Shown here: positions 52,932 to 62,196 of the stretch, piece by piece
How positions within the stretch are numbered: position 1 is the first letter of the stretch
Layout of the letters: each line of letters opens with the position of its first letter
NCBI RefSeq assembly: GCF_001049735.1
Contig: NZ_CVPC01000006.1
Coordinates: forward strand, 18,749 to 82,748
Direction of reading: 5' to 3'
Source: Nereida ignava
GTDB taxonomy: Bacteria > Pseudomonadota > Alphaproteobacteria > Rhodobacterales > Rhodobacteraceae
Length of the DNA: 64,000 bases
Position numbers and translations under genes: made by a program
Notes under the pieces: model-generated
What the model was told of the DNA's origin: nothing
The model's database searches: none
What the model saw: only the letters and a program-made list of their open reading frames with translations

Positions 52932-53561
52932 TTAACGGATTGGGTCCAAAAGGGCATCGTCCAATGTACAGTCACGCCGCACGTCTGAACCGCACGTGAC
53001 TGGCGTCAGATCCTTTGACAGGCAAACGCGCACTTCTTGGATGCGCGTAGATTTGCAGGTGACTGTGATCATATCGGGCGCCAACGTTGGGTTCGTCTTT
53101 ATGAAAGCCTCTTCGATCACTTGTGTGGGGACCCCAACAGCACGGTCTAGTTTGCGGAAAACTTCGGGCCGGTTGATCTGCCCGTAGGCTGTACGGGCGG
53201 TACCAAAATAGCGCGCCGCAGACAGCCCTGAACAGGTGCCGTGTTTCTTCCATTGATGCCAAGCGGAACCCGCTGTGCCCATGATATCAGCCATTTCGGC
53301 AGTTTGCGCGCGGGATGCGGCACGTTCTGGGGTGGGGCAGTAAGACGGCCAGCCTTTGTTGTATTGCGGCCAGAGCCCGTGCAGAACCCACCCAAAATTT
53401 GCGTTATCTGCGCATTGCGCTGAGCCTCGCGCGTCACCCTCAAGCGCGCACCACGTAGGCGACCATGACAAGGCCAGCACGTAGTAATTAAAATCACCAG
53501 ATTTCTCGCCCGCCGCTTGGGCGATTGAGCTTGATATCAGTAGAGCAAATAACCAACGCAT
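52932..53561 (-). CDS. Ribonuclease T2 family protein, exported
   Basis: A 209-residue periplasmic RNase. A signal peptide (MRWLFALLISSSIAQA, residues 1-16) precedes the mature enzyme. Both catalytic blocks are intact: FGWVLHGLWPQYNKGWPSYC (CAS I) and HQWKKHGTCSGL (CAS II), each with its histidine, and several cysteines for disulfides. It degrades RNA without metal. ATG 53561 is preferred to 53576 because the signal peptide then begins normally. Confidence 0.93.
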   Translation of the reverse strand: MRWLFALLISSSIAQAAGEKSGDFNYYVLALSWSPTWCALEGDARGSAQCADNANFGWVLHGLWPQYNKGWPSYCPTPERAASRAQTAEMADIMGTAGSAWHQWKKHGTCSGLSAARYFGTARTAYGQINRPEVFRKLDRAVGVPTQVIEEAFIKTNPTLAPDMITVTCKSTRIQEVRVCLSKDLTPVTCGSDVRRDCTLDDALLDPIR

Positions 53562-53693
53562 GTTTACACTTCCCAAACCGTACTGGTGTCCTTATACGGT
53601 CATGCAAGTTCCCCGACAATGTGAACCCGCCCGAACGAGGGCAGACCGATTTAAGGTCGCGGGGAAGGCACGTTTAATGAAAGGAGACATCTT

Positions 53694-54455
53694 ATGTCTG
53701 GCAAACCGATTATGGCAAAAGCAACAGCTGTTTGGCTGTGTGACAACACCACGATGACCTTCAAGCAGATCGCAGATTTCTGTGGCCTGCATGAGTTGGA
53801 AGTCCAAGGTATTGCTGATGGGGATGTTGCGGCTGGCGTGAAGGGGTTTGACCCCGTCGCCAATAACCAGCTGACAGCCGAAGAGATTGAAGCAGCGGAA
53901 AAGAATCCGCTACACTCACTCAAGCTGAAGTTCTATCAGGCTGCTGTGGGTGAAGAAAAGCGCCGCGGCCCGCGCTACACACCACTGTCAAAGCGTCAGG
54001 ACCGTCCTGCGTCGATCTACTGGTTGGTTAAGTTCCACCCAGAGCTGTCTGATGGTCAGATCGGCAAACTGGTCGGCACAACCAAGCCAACGATCCAAGC
54101 TATCCGTGAGCGCACCCACTGGAACATCCAAAACATTCAGCCGATTGATCCAGTAGCGCTTGGTCTGTGTAAGCAGTCTGAATTGGACACAGCTGTTCAA
54201 AAGGCAAATGCGAAAAAGGCCAAAGAAGGCGGTGTCATGTCTGATGATGAGCGCCGTAAGTTGGTAAGCACAGAGCAGTCTTTGGGTGTCGAAGAGCCCA
54301 AGATGCCAAGCTCTATTGCTGGTCTTGAGGCCTTCACGCTTGGTGACAGCACGCCTGAGCCCGAAGAAGCAGAGCCGCAGTATGACGCAGAGAGTTTGTT
54401 CAAGTCACCAGCACCTGATGCAGAAGCTGATGCTGACGAGGACGACAACGCGTAA
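53694..54455 (+). CDS. trcR: Cell cycle transcriptional regulator TrcR (DUF1013)
   Basis: A 253-residue protein confined to alphaproteobacteria. ATAVWLCDNTTMTFKQIADFCGLHELEVQGIADGDVAAGVKGFDPVANNQLT is the DUF1013 N-domain, and RPASIYWLVKFHPELSDGQIGKLVGTTKPTIQAIRERTHWN a second helix-turn-helix-like domain. It associates with RNA polymerase in Rhodobacter/Rickettsia and is thought to control cell-cycle genes. AAGGAG precedes the ATG by 8 bases. The C-terminal 70 residues are acidic and low in complexity. A 15-base-pair terminator follows. Confidence 0.93.
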   Translation: MSGKPIMAKATAVWLCDNTTMTFKQIADFCGLHELEVQGIADGDVAAGVKGFDPVANNQLTAEEIEAAEKNPLHSLKLKFYQAAVGEEKRRGPRYTPLSKRQDRPASIYWLVKFHPELSDGQIGKLVGTTKPTIQAIRERTHWNIQNIQPIDPVALGLCKQSELDTAVQKANAKKAKEGGVMSDDERRKLVSTEQSLGVEEPKMPSSIAGLEAFTLGDSTPEPEEAEPQYDAESLFKSPAPDAEADADEDDNA

Positions 54456-54480
54456 TATACGAGTTTGCTCAGAAGAAATG

Positions 54481-54519
54481 AAAAACGGCGGCGCCTTGAG
54501 GAAAGGCGCCGCCGTTTTT
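54481..54519. terminator. Very strong bidirectional terminator between trcR and recR
   Basis: A perfect 15-base stem: AAAAACGGCGGCGCC (54481-54495) with GGCGCCGCCGTTTTT (54505-54519), 9-base loop. It serves both converging genes. Confidence 0.92.
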
Positions 54520-54541
54520 CATTTGTGTCTACCTTAGGGCT

Positions 54542-55132
54542 TCAGAAAGATTTGCGGGCGTTGAGCGCCGCGCTGATCGTGCCGTCATCCAGATAGTCCA
54601 ACTCACCGCCAATCGGCACACCTTGGGCCAATGAAGTGACCTCAAGATCAGGCAATTGATCAGCGATATAATGCGCCGTCGTTTGCCCGTCGATTGTGGC
54701 GTTCAGGGCCAGAATAACTTCGCTGATTTCTTCGGTTCGGATACGGTCAAGCAAGCGTGGAATGCGCAACTCATCGGGCCCAATGGCGTCAAGCGCGCTG
54801 AGTGTGCCGCCCAACACGTGATAGCGGCCTTTAAAAACCCGCGAGCGTTCCATGGCCCACAAATCTGCTACGTCCTCTACCACGCAAATCTGGCCGTTTG
54901 CGCGTTTTTCACTCTCGCAAATCTCACACAGATCCGTCGTCCCGACGTTTCCGCAGTTCAGACATTCCCGCGCAGTTGCAGCGACCGTTTGCATGACATC
55001 CGCCAGCGGGCTGAGCAGCAGAGACTTCTTCTTGATCATATGCAGAACAGCACGGCGCGCAGAGCGCGGGCCCAACCCCGGAAGTTTGGCCATCATATCG
55101 ATGAGTGTTTCAAGATCCGCGGAATGGGTCAT
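54542..55132 (-). CDS. recR: Recombination mediator RecR
   Basis: A 196-residue protein that loads RecA with RecF/RecO. The helix-hairpin-helix [17 protein letters not shown] (about 15-31), the zinc finger [16 protein letters not shown] (about 57-72) and the Toprim segment [16 protein letters not shown] are in order, with [20 protein letters not shown] near the end. It follows ybaB with 8 bases, in the order dnaX-orf-ybaB-recR. Confidence 0.97.
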   Translation of the reverse strand: MTHSADLETLIDMMAKLPGLGPRSARRAVLHMIKKKSLLLSPLADVMQTVAATARECLNCGNVGTTDLCEICESEKRANGQICVVEDVADLWAMERSRVFKGRYHVLGGTLSALDAIGPDELRIPRLLDRIRTEEISEVILALNATIDGQTTAHYIADQLPDLEVTSLAQGVPIGGELDYLDDGTISAALNARKSF

Positions 55133-55140
55133 AGCGGGGT

Positions 55141-55476
55141 TTAGAACGGCAGCTTCATGTCTGCGGGCAGGCCTAGGCCTTCTGTCAGTTTGCCCATTTC
55201 TTCTTGGGACTTCTGCGCGGCTTTTGCCTGTGCGTCTTTGATGGCTGCAAGGATCAGGTCCTCAACCACTTCTTTTTCATCCGGGTGAAAGATGGATGGA
55301 TCAATGTCGAGGCCTGTCAAAATGCCTTTGGCAGTTGCGGTCGCTTTGACCAAACCCGCACCGCTTTCGCCCGTTACAGTGACGTTTTCAAGGTCGTCTT
55401 GCATCTCGGCCATTTTGGATTGCATATCTTTGGCGGCCTTCATCATTTTGGCCATATCGCCCATGCCTTTGAACAT
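55141..55476 (-). CDS. Nucleoid-associated protein YbaB/EbfC
   Basis: A 111-residue DNA-binding protein: [19 protein letters not shown], then coiled-coil residues, then [20 protein letters not shown], the family pattern. ATG 55476 has GGAGA 8 bases upstream; the longer frame has no family match. It lies between dnaX and recR as in many bacteria. Confidence 0.95.
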   Translation of the reverse strand: MFKGMGDMAKMMKAAKDMQSKMAEMQDDLENVTVTGESGAGLVKATATAKGILTGLDIDPSIFHPDEKEVVEDLILAAIKDAQAKAAQKSQEEMGKLTEGLGLPADMKLPF

Positions 55477-55478
55477 CT

Positions 55479-55904
55479 TTATTTCTCCGTGGTTGGGGGA
55501 TTTTTGGCCCCGCGTGTTGTGTAAAGGATCGTCGCGACACATAGCGCGATGACCGTGGTGATAAACAGAGAAGAGCTGCCAATGCAGCCTTCCGCCATGG
55601 CTTGTAGCGTCAGTGGTGCGGGCGTGCCGAGCGTGAGCGTCGACATCCAAACAGTCCACGCCAACACAACAACCAGTGCGCCCCACTGGTGACGCAACCT
55701 GACCACCAATGCTGTCGCCACAAGCAAGATAAGCGAAGGGGGCGTGGACATAAGGGCTACCAACTCATCCACTGCGGTGGCCGTGGTGCCCGCGTCCCAG
55801 TTGGGTCGCAAACTGCTGCACACGCTGGTCTGGGCGTAAGCGGCCAGAGGTGCTGTCCCGAGTAAGATTGCAGTGCTGATCAGTCCTCGTCGAAGGGGTC
55901 CCAT
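55479..55904 (-). CDS. Hypothetical membrane protein inserted between dnaX and ybaB
   Basis: A 141-residue protein with a signal-like hydrophobic N-terminus (about 8-25) and three further helices (about 55-70, 75-92, 113-130). No family recognised. It overlaps the dnaX stop by 25 bases and ends 2 bases before the ybaB start; the ybaB ribosome binding site lies inside its last codons. This placement in an otherwise classical dnaX-ybaB-recR operon is unusual. Confidence 0.7.
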   Translation of the reverse strand: MGPLRRGLISTAILLGTAPLAAYAQTSVCSSLRPNWDAGTTATAVDELVALMSTPPSLILLVATALVVRLRHQWGALVVVLAWTVWMSTLTLGTPAPLTLQAMAEGCIGSSSLFITTVIALCVATILYTTRGAKNPPTTEK

Positions 55905-57640
55905 TCGTCCTCAACTTCTGCCAGTGCTTCACCGGCGACGGTGGTTTCGAGATCTTTCATGGTTTTGATGTTAACGATTTTCGCGTCTGGGAATGCATCA
56001 AAAACCGCTTGGACAAGCGGGTGCGCTGAGGCTTCTGCTTTCAGTGCAAGGTCCGCAGCGTCACGCTTTTCAGCGATTGTTTCCGTGCCGCCCTCTGCCT
56101 CGATTGAGATGGCCCATCTGTTGCCGGTCCACGCCTGCAAACGGCTGCCGAGTTTTTGGGCCAGATCTGTGGGTGCGTTCGGAGTGGGCGCAAAGGTGAT
56201 GCGCCCCGGTTGATATGAGATCAGGCGCACGCCATTTTCCACATCCACCAGCAACTTAACATCGCGGTGGGTCCGGATCAGTTCAACCACGGTTTCAAAC
56301 GTCGCAAACCGTGCAAGACCTTGATCAACGGCCAATGCTGTTGCGCCTGCGGTGGTGCCGCCCATTTGTGCGGCCGAGGATGTAGCGTGGCTAACCGCCG
56401 ATGTATTTGCTCCGCCCGACATCTGCGCACCGCCGCTAGCTGGTCCGTTGCCGCCGCTTTGGGGGGCTGCAGATGGGGGCGTCATATCTTTTAGTTTGCG
56501 TACCAAGTCATCCGGCGCCGGAAGGTCTGCCACGTGTGTCAGGCGAATGATTGCCATTTCTGCCGCCATCATCGCGTTTGGCGCCTGCGAAACTTCTTCG
56601 ATTGCTTTCAGCAGCATCTGCCACATCCGCGTAAGCACCCGCATCGGTAAGGCCGCTGCCATTGCTTGGCCGCGCGCACGCTCATCTGGGCCGATCGTGG
56701 GGTCCTCTGCAGCGTCTGGTGTGATCTTAACAACGCTCGTCCAGTGGGTGATTTCCGCTAAATCGCGTAAAACCGCCATGGGGTCTGCGCCGTCTGCGTA
56801 TTGTGATGAAATTTCGGATAAGGCACCCGCCGCATCACCTTTGAGGATCATGTCAAACAAGTCTAAAACGCGCCCACGGTCCGCAAGGCCAAGCATCGCG
56901 CGCACTTGATCGGCGGTGGTTTCGCCGGCGCCGTGGCTGATGGCTTGGTCCAATAGTGATGTGGCGTCCCGTGCAGAGCCTTCAGCCGCCCGGGTGATCA
57001 GGGCCAGCGCATCATCGGTAATTTCAGCGCCTTCGCCAGTGGCGATTTTGCGCAGCAGGGCAATTTGCACTTCGGGCTCAATGCGGCGCAGGTCAAACCG
57101 CTGGCACCGTGACAACACCGTGACTGGGACTTTGCGGATCTCCGTCGTGGCAAAGATAAATTTGACATGTGCAGGCGGTTCTTCGAGCGTTTTCAGCAGG
57201 GCGTTGAACGCTGAGGTACTAAGCATGTGCACCTCATCGATGATGTATATTTTGTAGCGCGCAGAAGCGGCGCGATAGGCGACAGATTCGATGATTTCAC
57301 GGATGTCATTGACGCCAGTACGTGAGGCGGCGTCCATCTCCATGACGTCAACGTGGCGGCCCTCCATGATCGCTGTGCAGTGCTCGCAAACGCCGCATGG
57401 CTCGGTTGTGGGGCCGCTGGTGCCATCAGTGCCGATGCAGTTCATGCCCTTGGCGATAATCCGTGCGGTGGTGGTTTTCCCCGTGCCGCGAATACCCGTC
57501 ATCACGAAGGCCTGAGCGATCCTGTCAGCCTCAAACGCGTTTTTGAGCGTGCGCACCATCGCGTCTTGGCCAACAAGGTCGGCAAAGGTTTCGGGGCGGT
57601 ATTTGCGCGCAAGCACCTGATAGGCGGGTTTGTCAGTCAT
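55880..57640 (-). CDS. dnaX: DNA polymerase III subunit gamma/tau
   Basis: A 586-residue clamp-loader ATPase. Walker A GIRGTGKTTTARI (about residues 48-60), the zinc module C-VCEHC (GVCEHCTAIMEGRHVD), Walker B IIDEVHMLST and the sensor SRCQRF are present, followed by the linker GGTTAGATALAVDQGLARF and a C-terminal tau-like domain. ATG 57640 (MTDKPAYQVLARKYRP) is chosen because the family begins here; the longer frame adds 32 residues across the region before the ffs RNA. Confidence 0.95.
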   Translation of the reverse strand: MTDKPAYQVLARKYRPETFADLVGQDAMVRTLKNAFEADRIAQAFVMTGIRGTGKTTTARIIAKGMNCIGTDGTSGPTTEPCGVCEHCTAIMEGRHVDVMEMDAASRTGVNDIREIIESVAYRAASARYKIYIIDEVHMLSTSAFNALLKTLEEPPAHVKFIFATTEIRKVPVTVLSRCQRFDLRRIEPEVQIALLRKIATGEGAEITDDALALITRAAEGSARDATSLLDQAISHGAGETTADQVRAMLGLADRGRVLDLFDMILKGDAAGALSEISSQYADGADPMAVLRDLAEITHWTSVVKITPDAAEDPTIGPDERARGQAMAAALPMRVLTRMWQMLLKAIEEVSQAPNAMMAAEMAIIRLTHVADLPAPDDLVRKLKDMTPPSAAPQSGGNGPASGGAQMSGGANTSAVSHATSSAAQMGGTTAGATALAVDQGLARFATFETVVELIRTHRDVKLLVDVENGVRLISYQPGRITFAPTPNAPTDLAQKLGSRLQAWTGNRWAISIEAEGGTETIAEKRDAADLALKAEASAHPLVQAVFDAFPDAKIVNIKTMKDLETTVAGEALAEVEDEWDPFDED

Positions 57641-57756
57641 CAAAGCCTCATAGATAGACTGCTTCAGACTAGTGGTGTGGGCTGGCAACGTCCACAGGGG
57701 AATCCGCATCATTTGGCCTAAGCCATCAGGGACCAATGCGCAGTGTGAAGGGGATC

Positions 57757-57856
57757 AGGTGAGAGGTTGGACATCGACCCAAGTGGGGCTCGTTGTGGCT
57801 GCTTCCTTCCGGACCTGACCAGGTTGGCGAGACACTTGCCCGCGCCAACCTCTCAA
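57757..57856 (-). ncRNA. ffs: Signal recognition particle RNA (small, 4.5S type)
   Basis: The minus strand holds the SRP RNA core: GGTCAGGTCCGGAAGGAAGC, the conserved apical loop bound by Ffh. The ends pair: GAGAGGTTGG on one side (57854-57845) with CCAACCTCTC on the other (57770-57761), giving a long hairpin of about 95-100 bases. It lies 117 bases upstream of dnaX on the same strand, as in other alphaproteobacteria, so it may share a promoter region with dnaX. Confidence 0.92.
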
Positions 57857-57896
57857 GGCCGATATAGGGGGCAGGGCGATTTTGTGCAAGTGGTGC

Positions 57897-59633
57897 TTAG
57901 AACATCATCTCAAGAGTGGTGAGTTGGGGGTGTGTCCGGCTTTGACAGGCCGTAGGACGGATGTTCGCGGGCAAGGGCGTGTCACGTGGTGCGTTGAACG
58001 TGGCGTTTGATCCCTTAGCGGCTTCTAAATGCCATGCCTCAGGCCGCAGAGCGTCGTGCGATGCTTGCGTAGGTGTGGTGTGCGTCAGGTATGCCTCAAG
58101 CGTTTGTCTCAACGACATCTCAGGCCCTTCACAAACTGTTCCCGTGATTTGGCCTGTCTGTACGCGGTAGTCATCGGTTGCCACCAAAAGTGGCGTATCA
58201 TTTGCAAGCGTGATGCCTTGGATTTTGAGCGGGCTCACACGGTTGGTTGCATCTGGCGCGGCATCAAGGTGAATTTGGTAGGTAGCTCCGTGAACAATGT
58301 TAGCCGTGAACCGTGGAACGTCTGTGTTGAACAACTGCGTTTGCTGGGTCAGATCGCCGTAGATGCGCGCGCCTTTTCGCAAATCATCGCGCAGGGCTTG
58401 CGCGGTTGTCTGCACTAATTGAAGGCTGCTTTGGAACGGATAAGCGGCGATAAGATCGCGCCTGCGCAAAGTGCCTGCTGCGATATGGGTGTAGTTCAGC
58501 GCGTTCGTACGACCGCCGGTTCGCAGCATTGGCACTGTTGCTAAAACCGGAAAACCTTTGCCAAATGGTGCCGCAGCAGCGATCAACGCATCCCCCAACA
58601 GATTACTAAGCGGTGTGGGCATGGTCAGCGCGAGGGCGCTGTTAAAGCTGATCTCGCTCTGTCCGATGGGTTCATCCAGCCAGTCTTGGGCCTGTTGTCG
58701 CGCACTGTTTAGTGCAGGCGTTATGAGCTTTTGCGGCTGCGCTGCTGCGGGTAGGGTCGCGGCGCCTGTCTTACCCACCTGCCAGCTCTTCCCGTCATGG
58801 CTCAGATCAAGGGTCAGCTTACCCAGTTCAGCACCGTGGGCAGCAGGTAGTACAGCGGGAATTTTGGCGTTTGCATCTGTTTTGAACGACACATGGGTGT
58901 GGCCCAAAATGACAGCATCAAGGGAACTCATCGATAGCACTTCAAAGGTAGTGTCGTTCTTGTTGATGTGTGACCCGTCGGGTCGAACGCAGGGTGTGTC
59001 GTCTGCAGTGATACCAATGTGTGCAAGACATATCACTACATCTGCACCGGCGGTGCGCAGTTCTGTGCAACTTCGCTCCAAGGCTGGCATAATCGGTGTG
59101 AACTGAACTGTTTCCGGTAGGCGTGCGGCGTTCCATTGGGCGGTTTCCGGTGGGCAAACTCCTGTGATGCCAATGCGTAGTTCCTCGGTCTTACCGCTTG
59201 GCAATGTCACATCGCGCTTAAGGATCGTCCAAGGCACAACTTGATCAACACCGGCAATATTGCATGAAACTACCGGCTGCGTGGCCTCACCGATACGCTG
59301 GCTTAGTGCGGTCATGCCGTAATCAAACTCGTGGTTGCCAAGGGTGATCGCATCGTATTTCAGCTCGGCAAAAGCGGCTATGACAGGATGCTTGGCACGC
59401 AAGCCATCGGGGGTGGCGCACCAATCCATCACATCGCTGCCCTGCAATGCATCGCCATTATCAAGCAATAAAACTTGATCGTCCGATACCGCTACTTTGG
59501 CCCGCTCGTATGCAATTACCGATGACAGGTTTGCTAAGCTGCCTTGCGCGCTATCCTTTGGCGTGAGGGCGCCGTGGAGGTCGGACGTTGCAAGGACAAC
59601 AAGCGTTGTCGAATTTGAGGCTCTGGCGCTCAC
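57897..59633 (-). CDS. Bifunctional metallophosphatase/5'-nucleotidase, no signal peptide seen
   Basis: A 578-residue UshA/CpdB-type enzyme. The N-terminal calcineurin-like domain has the metal motifs LATSDLHGAL, LLDNGDALQGSD, LGNHEFDYGM, CLAHIGI and VILGHTHVSF; the C-terminal nucleotidase domain includes NALNYTHIAAGTLRRRDLIAAYPF. A GTG start at 59633 gives MSARASNSTTLVVLATSDLH, which lacks the signal peptide expected for a periplasmic enzyme. Either the start is further upstream, which I do not see, or the enzyme stays in the cytoplasm. The substrate may be 2',3'-cyclic nucleotides or nucleoside monophosphates. Confidence 0.88.
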   Translation of the reverse strand: MSARASNSTTLVVLATSDLHGALTPKDSAQGSLANLSSVIAYERAKVAVSDDQVLLLDNGDALQGSDVMDWCATPDGLRAKHPVIAAFAELKYDAITLGNHEFDYGMTALSQRIGEATQPVVSCNIAGVDQVVPWTILKRDVTLPSGKTEELRIGITGVCPPETAQWNAARLPETVQFTPIMPALERSCTELRTAGADVVICLAHIGITADDTPCVRPDGSHINKNDTTFEVLSMSSLDAVILGHTHVSFKTDANAKIPAVLPAAHGAELGKLTLDLSHDGKSWQVGKTGAATLPAAAQPQKLITPALNSARQQAQDWLDEPIGQSEISFNSALALTMPTPLSNLLGDALIAAAAPFGKGFPVLATVPMLRTGGRTNALNYTHIAAGTLRRRDLIAAYPFQSSLQLVQTTAQALRDDLRKGARIYGDLTQQTQLFNTDVPRFTANIVHGATYQIHLDAAPDATNRVSPLKIQGITLANDTPLLVATDDYRVQTGQITGTVCEGPEMSLRQTLEAYLTHTTPTQASHDALRPEAWHLEAAKGSNATFNAPRDTPLPANIRPTACQSRTHPQLTTLEMMF

Positions 59634-59731
59634 GATGGCTTCCCATTGGGCGATGTGTGTAGACTAATATGATGTCAGGGTAGGCCAGTCCGGGGACTGA
59701 CGTAACCTACTATTTTTGGGGAGGGCAGGCC

Positions 59732-60691
59732 ATGCGCCATGCTGAGACAGTGACATTTGGCGGTGGTGGGCTTGAACGGCGCGCAGAATTGCGCCGCAAT
59801 GCCGAAGTGCTTTCCGAGGCGTTTCAGCAAAGTAATCATGTGCTTTTGATTTGGCGGGGAAAGCCGCTTTTGGGGCCTGAGGGCATTGCTTGGGTAAGTG
59901 CTGAGCATCCGTTAATTGCGCTGCAACGCGAAGCGCCGGTTTTTCTTGGGCAAGGTGCTGAGGGTGAGATGTTGTTTGCGGCTGATGTCTCGGGCTGGGA
60001 GCCGGAGGATGCGGATTTGAGCACGCTCAACCAGTTTGTTGACCCGTCAGAACAAGTCCCGCCCAACGCGCCAGAGGGTGCCGCATTTTGCGAGTTGCGT
60101 GGTGCGATGTTGCGACTATCACCGCTGGATGCTGAGATTACGGCAACTGCACGGGCAGTATTTACGTGGCACGCTTCCCATCAGTTTTGTGCCAAATGCG
60201 GACATGCATCCGTGATGGCTTCGGGCGGTTGGCAGCGTAATTGTGACGCTTGCCAAGCGCATCATTTTCCGCGCACCGATCCGGTGGTCATTATGTTGAT
60301 TACGCGTGGTAACTCGGTACTGCTTGGCCGCTCGCCCCATTGGCCTGAACGAATGTATTCTTTGTTGGCGGGTTTCGTTGAACCCGGTGAAACACTGGAG
60401 GCGGCCGTGCGCCGTGAGGTTTTTGAGGAATCTGGGGTTCGCGTTGGTGAGGTTGAGTATTTAGCGTCCCAGCCTTGGCCCTTTCCTGCGTCTTTGATGT
60501 TTGGCGCACAGGGCAAAGCAACAAGCATAGACATTACGATTGATCCGGTTGAGATTGAGGCCGCACGTTGGGTGACCCGTGAAGAGATGGCTGAGGTCTT
60601 TGCGGGCCGTCACGCTGATATTGACCCCGCGCGCAAAGGGGCAATTGCGCATTTTTTGCTGGAGAATTGGCTGGCGGATACATTAGACTGA
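59732..60691 (+). CDS. nudC: NAD(+) diphosphatase NudC
   Basis: A 319-residue Nudix hydrolase. The central zinc ribbon FCAKCGHASVMASGGWQRNCDACQAHHFPRTDP is followed by the Nudix box at about residues 214-236 (GFVEPGETLEAAVRREVFEESG) and the NudC-specific SQPWPFPASLMF. It hydrolyses NADH and removes NAD caps from RNA. Divergent from the nucleotidase gene. Confidence 0.95.
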   Translation: MRHAETVTFGGGGLERRAELRRNAEVLSEAFQQSNHVLLIWRGKPLLGPEGIAWVSAEHPLIALQREAPVFLGQGAEGEMLFAADVSGWEPEDADLSTLNQFVDPSEQVPPNAPEGAAFCELRGAMLRLSPLDAEITATARAVFTWHASHQFCAKCGHASVMASGGWQRNCDACQAHHFPRTDPVVIMLITRGNSVLLGRSPHWPERMYSLLAGFVEPGETLEAAVRREVFEESGVRVGEVEYLASQPWPFPASLMFGAQGKATSIDITIDPVEIEAARWVTREEMAEVFAGRHADIDPARKGAIAHFLLENWLADTLD

Positions 60692-60763
60692 GTGCACGAA
60701 TTGTTAATCAGGCGGTGGCACAAAACACTGCCTGATGATGCTTAAAGAGTAAGGTTTGCGGTG

Positions 60764-61216
60764 ATGTTGAGCACACAAGAAGATATATCTGCGCCCGCGT
60801 CTTTTGTATTTGCGCGGCTTACGGATTACGACAATCTTGAGCGGCTCGCCTTACGCCGTGGGGCGAAAGTGACGCGCAGTGGTCAGATCGGCGTTGGCAC
60901 CACGTGGTCTGCTGAATTTCGTTTGCGGGGCAAAGACCGCAAGCTGAAGGGTACGTTGGTTGAGTATGTGACTGACGAAAAGTTGGGCTATGAAGCGCGC
61001 ATCAAAGGCATGGAATTTAGCTTCAGTGTGGAGTTGGTCGCGCTGTCACGCAGCCGCACGCGGATGGTGGTCAGCGCAAATGCTAAGGCAAAGACTCTGA
61101 CCGCCCGGGTTTTGCTGCAATCGTTCAAACTTGCCAGACAGCGGGCGCAAAAGCGGTTTGCCAATCGGGTTTCTGACTGGGCAGAAACCATCGAAGACGC
61201 CTACTCTGGTAGCTAA
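60764..61216 (+). CDS. SRPBCC (START-like) family protein
   Basis: A 150-residue protein with the SRPBCC fold pattern: MLSTQEDISAPASFVFARLTDYDNLERLAL at the start, beta-strand-like GTTWSAEFRLRGKDRKLKGTLVEY, and the C-terminal long helix VLLQSFKLARQRAQKRFANRVSDWAE. It probably binds a hydrophobic ligand; the ligand is unknown. ATG 60764 lies just after GTG 60761; AAGG is upstream. An inverted repeat (ATCAGGC 60707, GCCTGAT 60730) lies in the gap after nudC. Confidence 0.82.
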   Translation: MLSTQEDISAPASFVFARLTDYDNLERLALRRGAKVTRSGQIGVGTTWSAEFRLRGKDRKLKGTLVEYVTDEKLGYEARIKGMEFSFSVELVALSRSRTRMVVSANAKAKTLTARVLLQSFKLARQRAQKRFANRVSDWAETIEDAYSGS

Positions 61217-61224
61217 GCCTGCGC

Positions 61225-62073
61225 TTAGCTGTTGCGGCGGGCGTCGGCGGGATAGACACCAAGTAAGGTGATTTGATCGGTGAAGTGGCCCAACTCATCC
61301 ATCGCCAGTTGGACGTTCTGATCATCTGGATGGCCTTCAATGTCGGCGTAAAACTGGGTTGCGGTAAATTCGCCGTTTACCATGTAGCTTTCCAGTTTGG
61401 TCATGTTGATGCCGTTCGTCGCAAACCCGCCCATGGCTTTGTATAGGGCCGCGGGGATGTTGCGAACGCGGAAAACAAAGCTGGTCATCATAACGCCGTC
61501 GCCGCGCCGGCTTTGATCCATCTCGCGGGACATGATCAAAAAGCGGGTCGTGTTTGTGTCTTCGTCCTCAATATCGCGGGCCAGCACGGTAAGGTCATAT
61601 TGTTCAGCGGCCAGCTCTGATGCCAAAGCACCGATGCCTTGCTCTGGGTTGCGCGCCAGATCAGCCGCCGCACCTGCACTGTCTACTGCGGTTTCATCTG
61701 CGATGCCGTTCTGCATAAGAAAAGTGCGACATTGTGGGATCAAAACAGGGTGCGCACGGACAAGTTTGATATCGCTTAGCACGGTGCCCTTTGGGGCCAT
61801 AAGCGCGATCCGAACGCGCACAAATGCCTCGTCAATGATGTGCAGGCCCGATGCGGGCAGAAGCCGGTGCATGTCTGCAACGCGCCCGTAGGTGGTGTTT
61901 TCAACTGGCAGCATCGCCAGATCCGCGCGCCCCTCACGGACAGCTTTGATCACATCCTCAAACGTACGACAGGGAAGTGGGGTATGGTCGGGGCGGGCAA
62001 CTGCGCAGGCTTCATGAGAGTAGGCGCCCAGTTCTCCCTGAAAGGCGATAATTTTGGGCTTTTGACTGCTCAT
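61225..62073 (-). CDS. pheA: Prephenate dehydratase
   Basis: A 282-residue monofunctional enzyme making phenylpyruvate for phenylalanine synthesis. IAFQGELGAYSHEACAVARPD opens the catalytic domain (1-185), DLAMLPVENTTYGRV and the catalytic TRFLIMSREMD segment follow, then the ACT domain (about 195-275) with ALYKAMGGFATNGINMTKLESYM that binds phenylalanine for feedback inhibition. No chorismate mutase domain is fused. Its start is 123 bases from the divergent cytochrome gene. Confidence 0.96.
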   Translation of the reverse strand: MSSQKPKIIAFQGELGAYSHEACAVARPDHTPLPCRTFEDVIKAVREGRADLAMLPVENTTYGRVADMHRLLPASGLHIIDEAFVRVRIALMAPKGTVLSDIKLVRAHPVLIPQCRTFLMQNGIADETAVDSAGAAADLARNPEQGIGALASELAAEQYDLTVLARDIEDEDTNTTRFLIMSREMDQSRRGDGVMMTSFVFRVRNIPAALYKAMGGFATNGINMTKLESYMVNGEFTATQFYADIEGHPDDQNVQLAMDELGHFTDQITLLGVYPADARRNS

Positions 62074-62196
62074 TTCGCGAAGTCCTTGGTGTAATCCGTA
62101 AAAAAGGGCGTTTCGTCGCGGTTGCTACACCTTGCTCTTTTTGCAGGGAAGGGCATATAGGGACCAATTGTAAAGCCAAATGACGGACGCGACAAA

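Noticed and set aside
57721..57900. Possible extension of dnaX upstream through the ATG at 57736
   Set aside because: The family start MTDKPAYQVLARKYRP is at 57640, and the upstream part approaches the SRP RNA gene.
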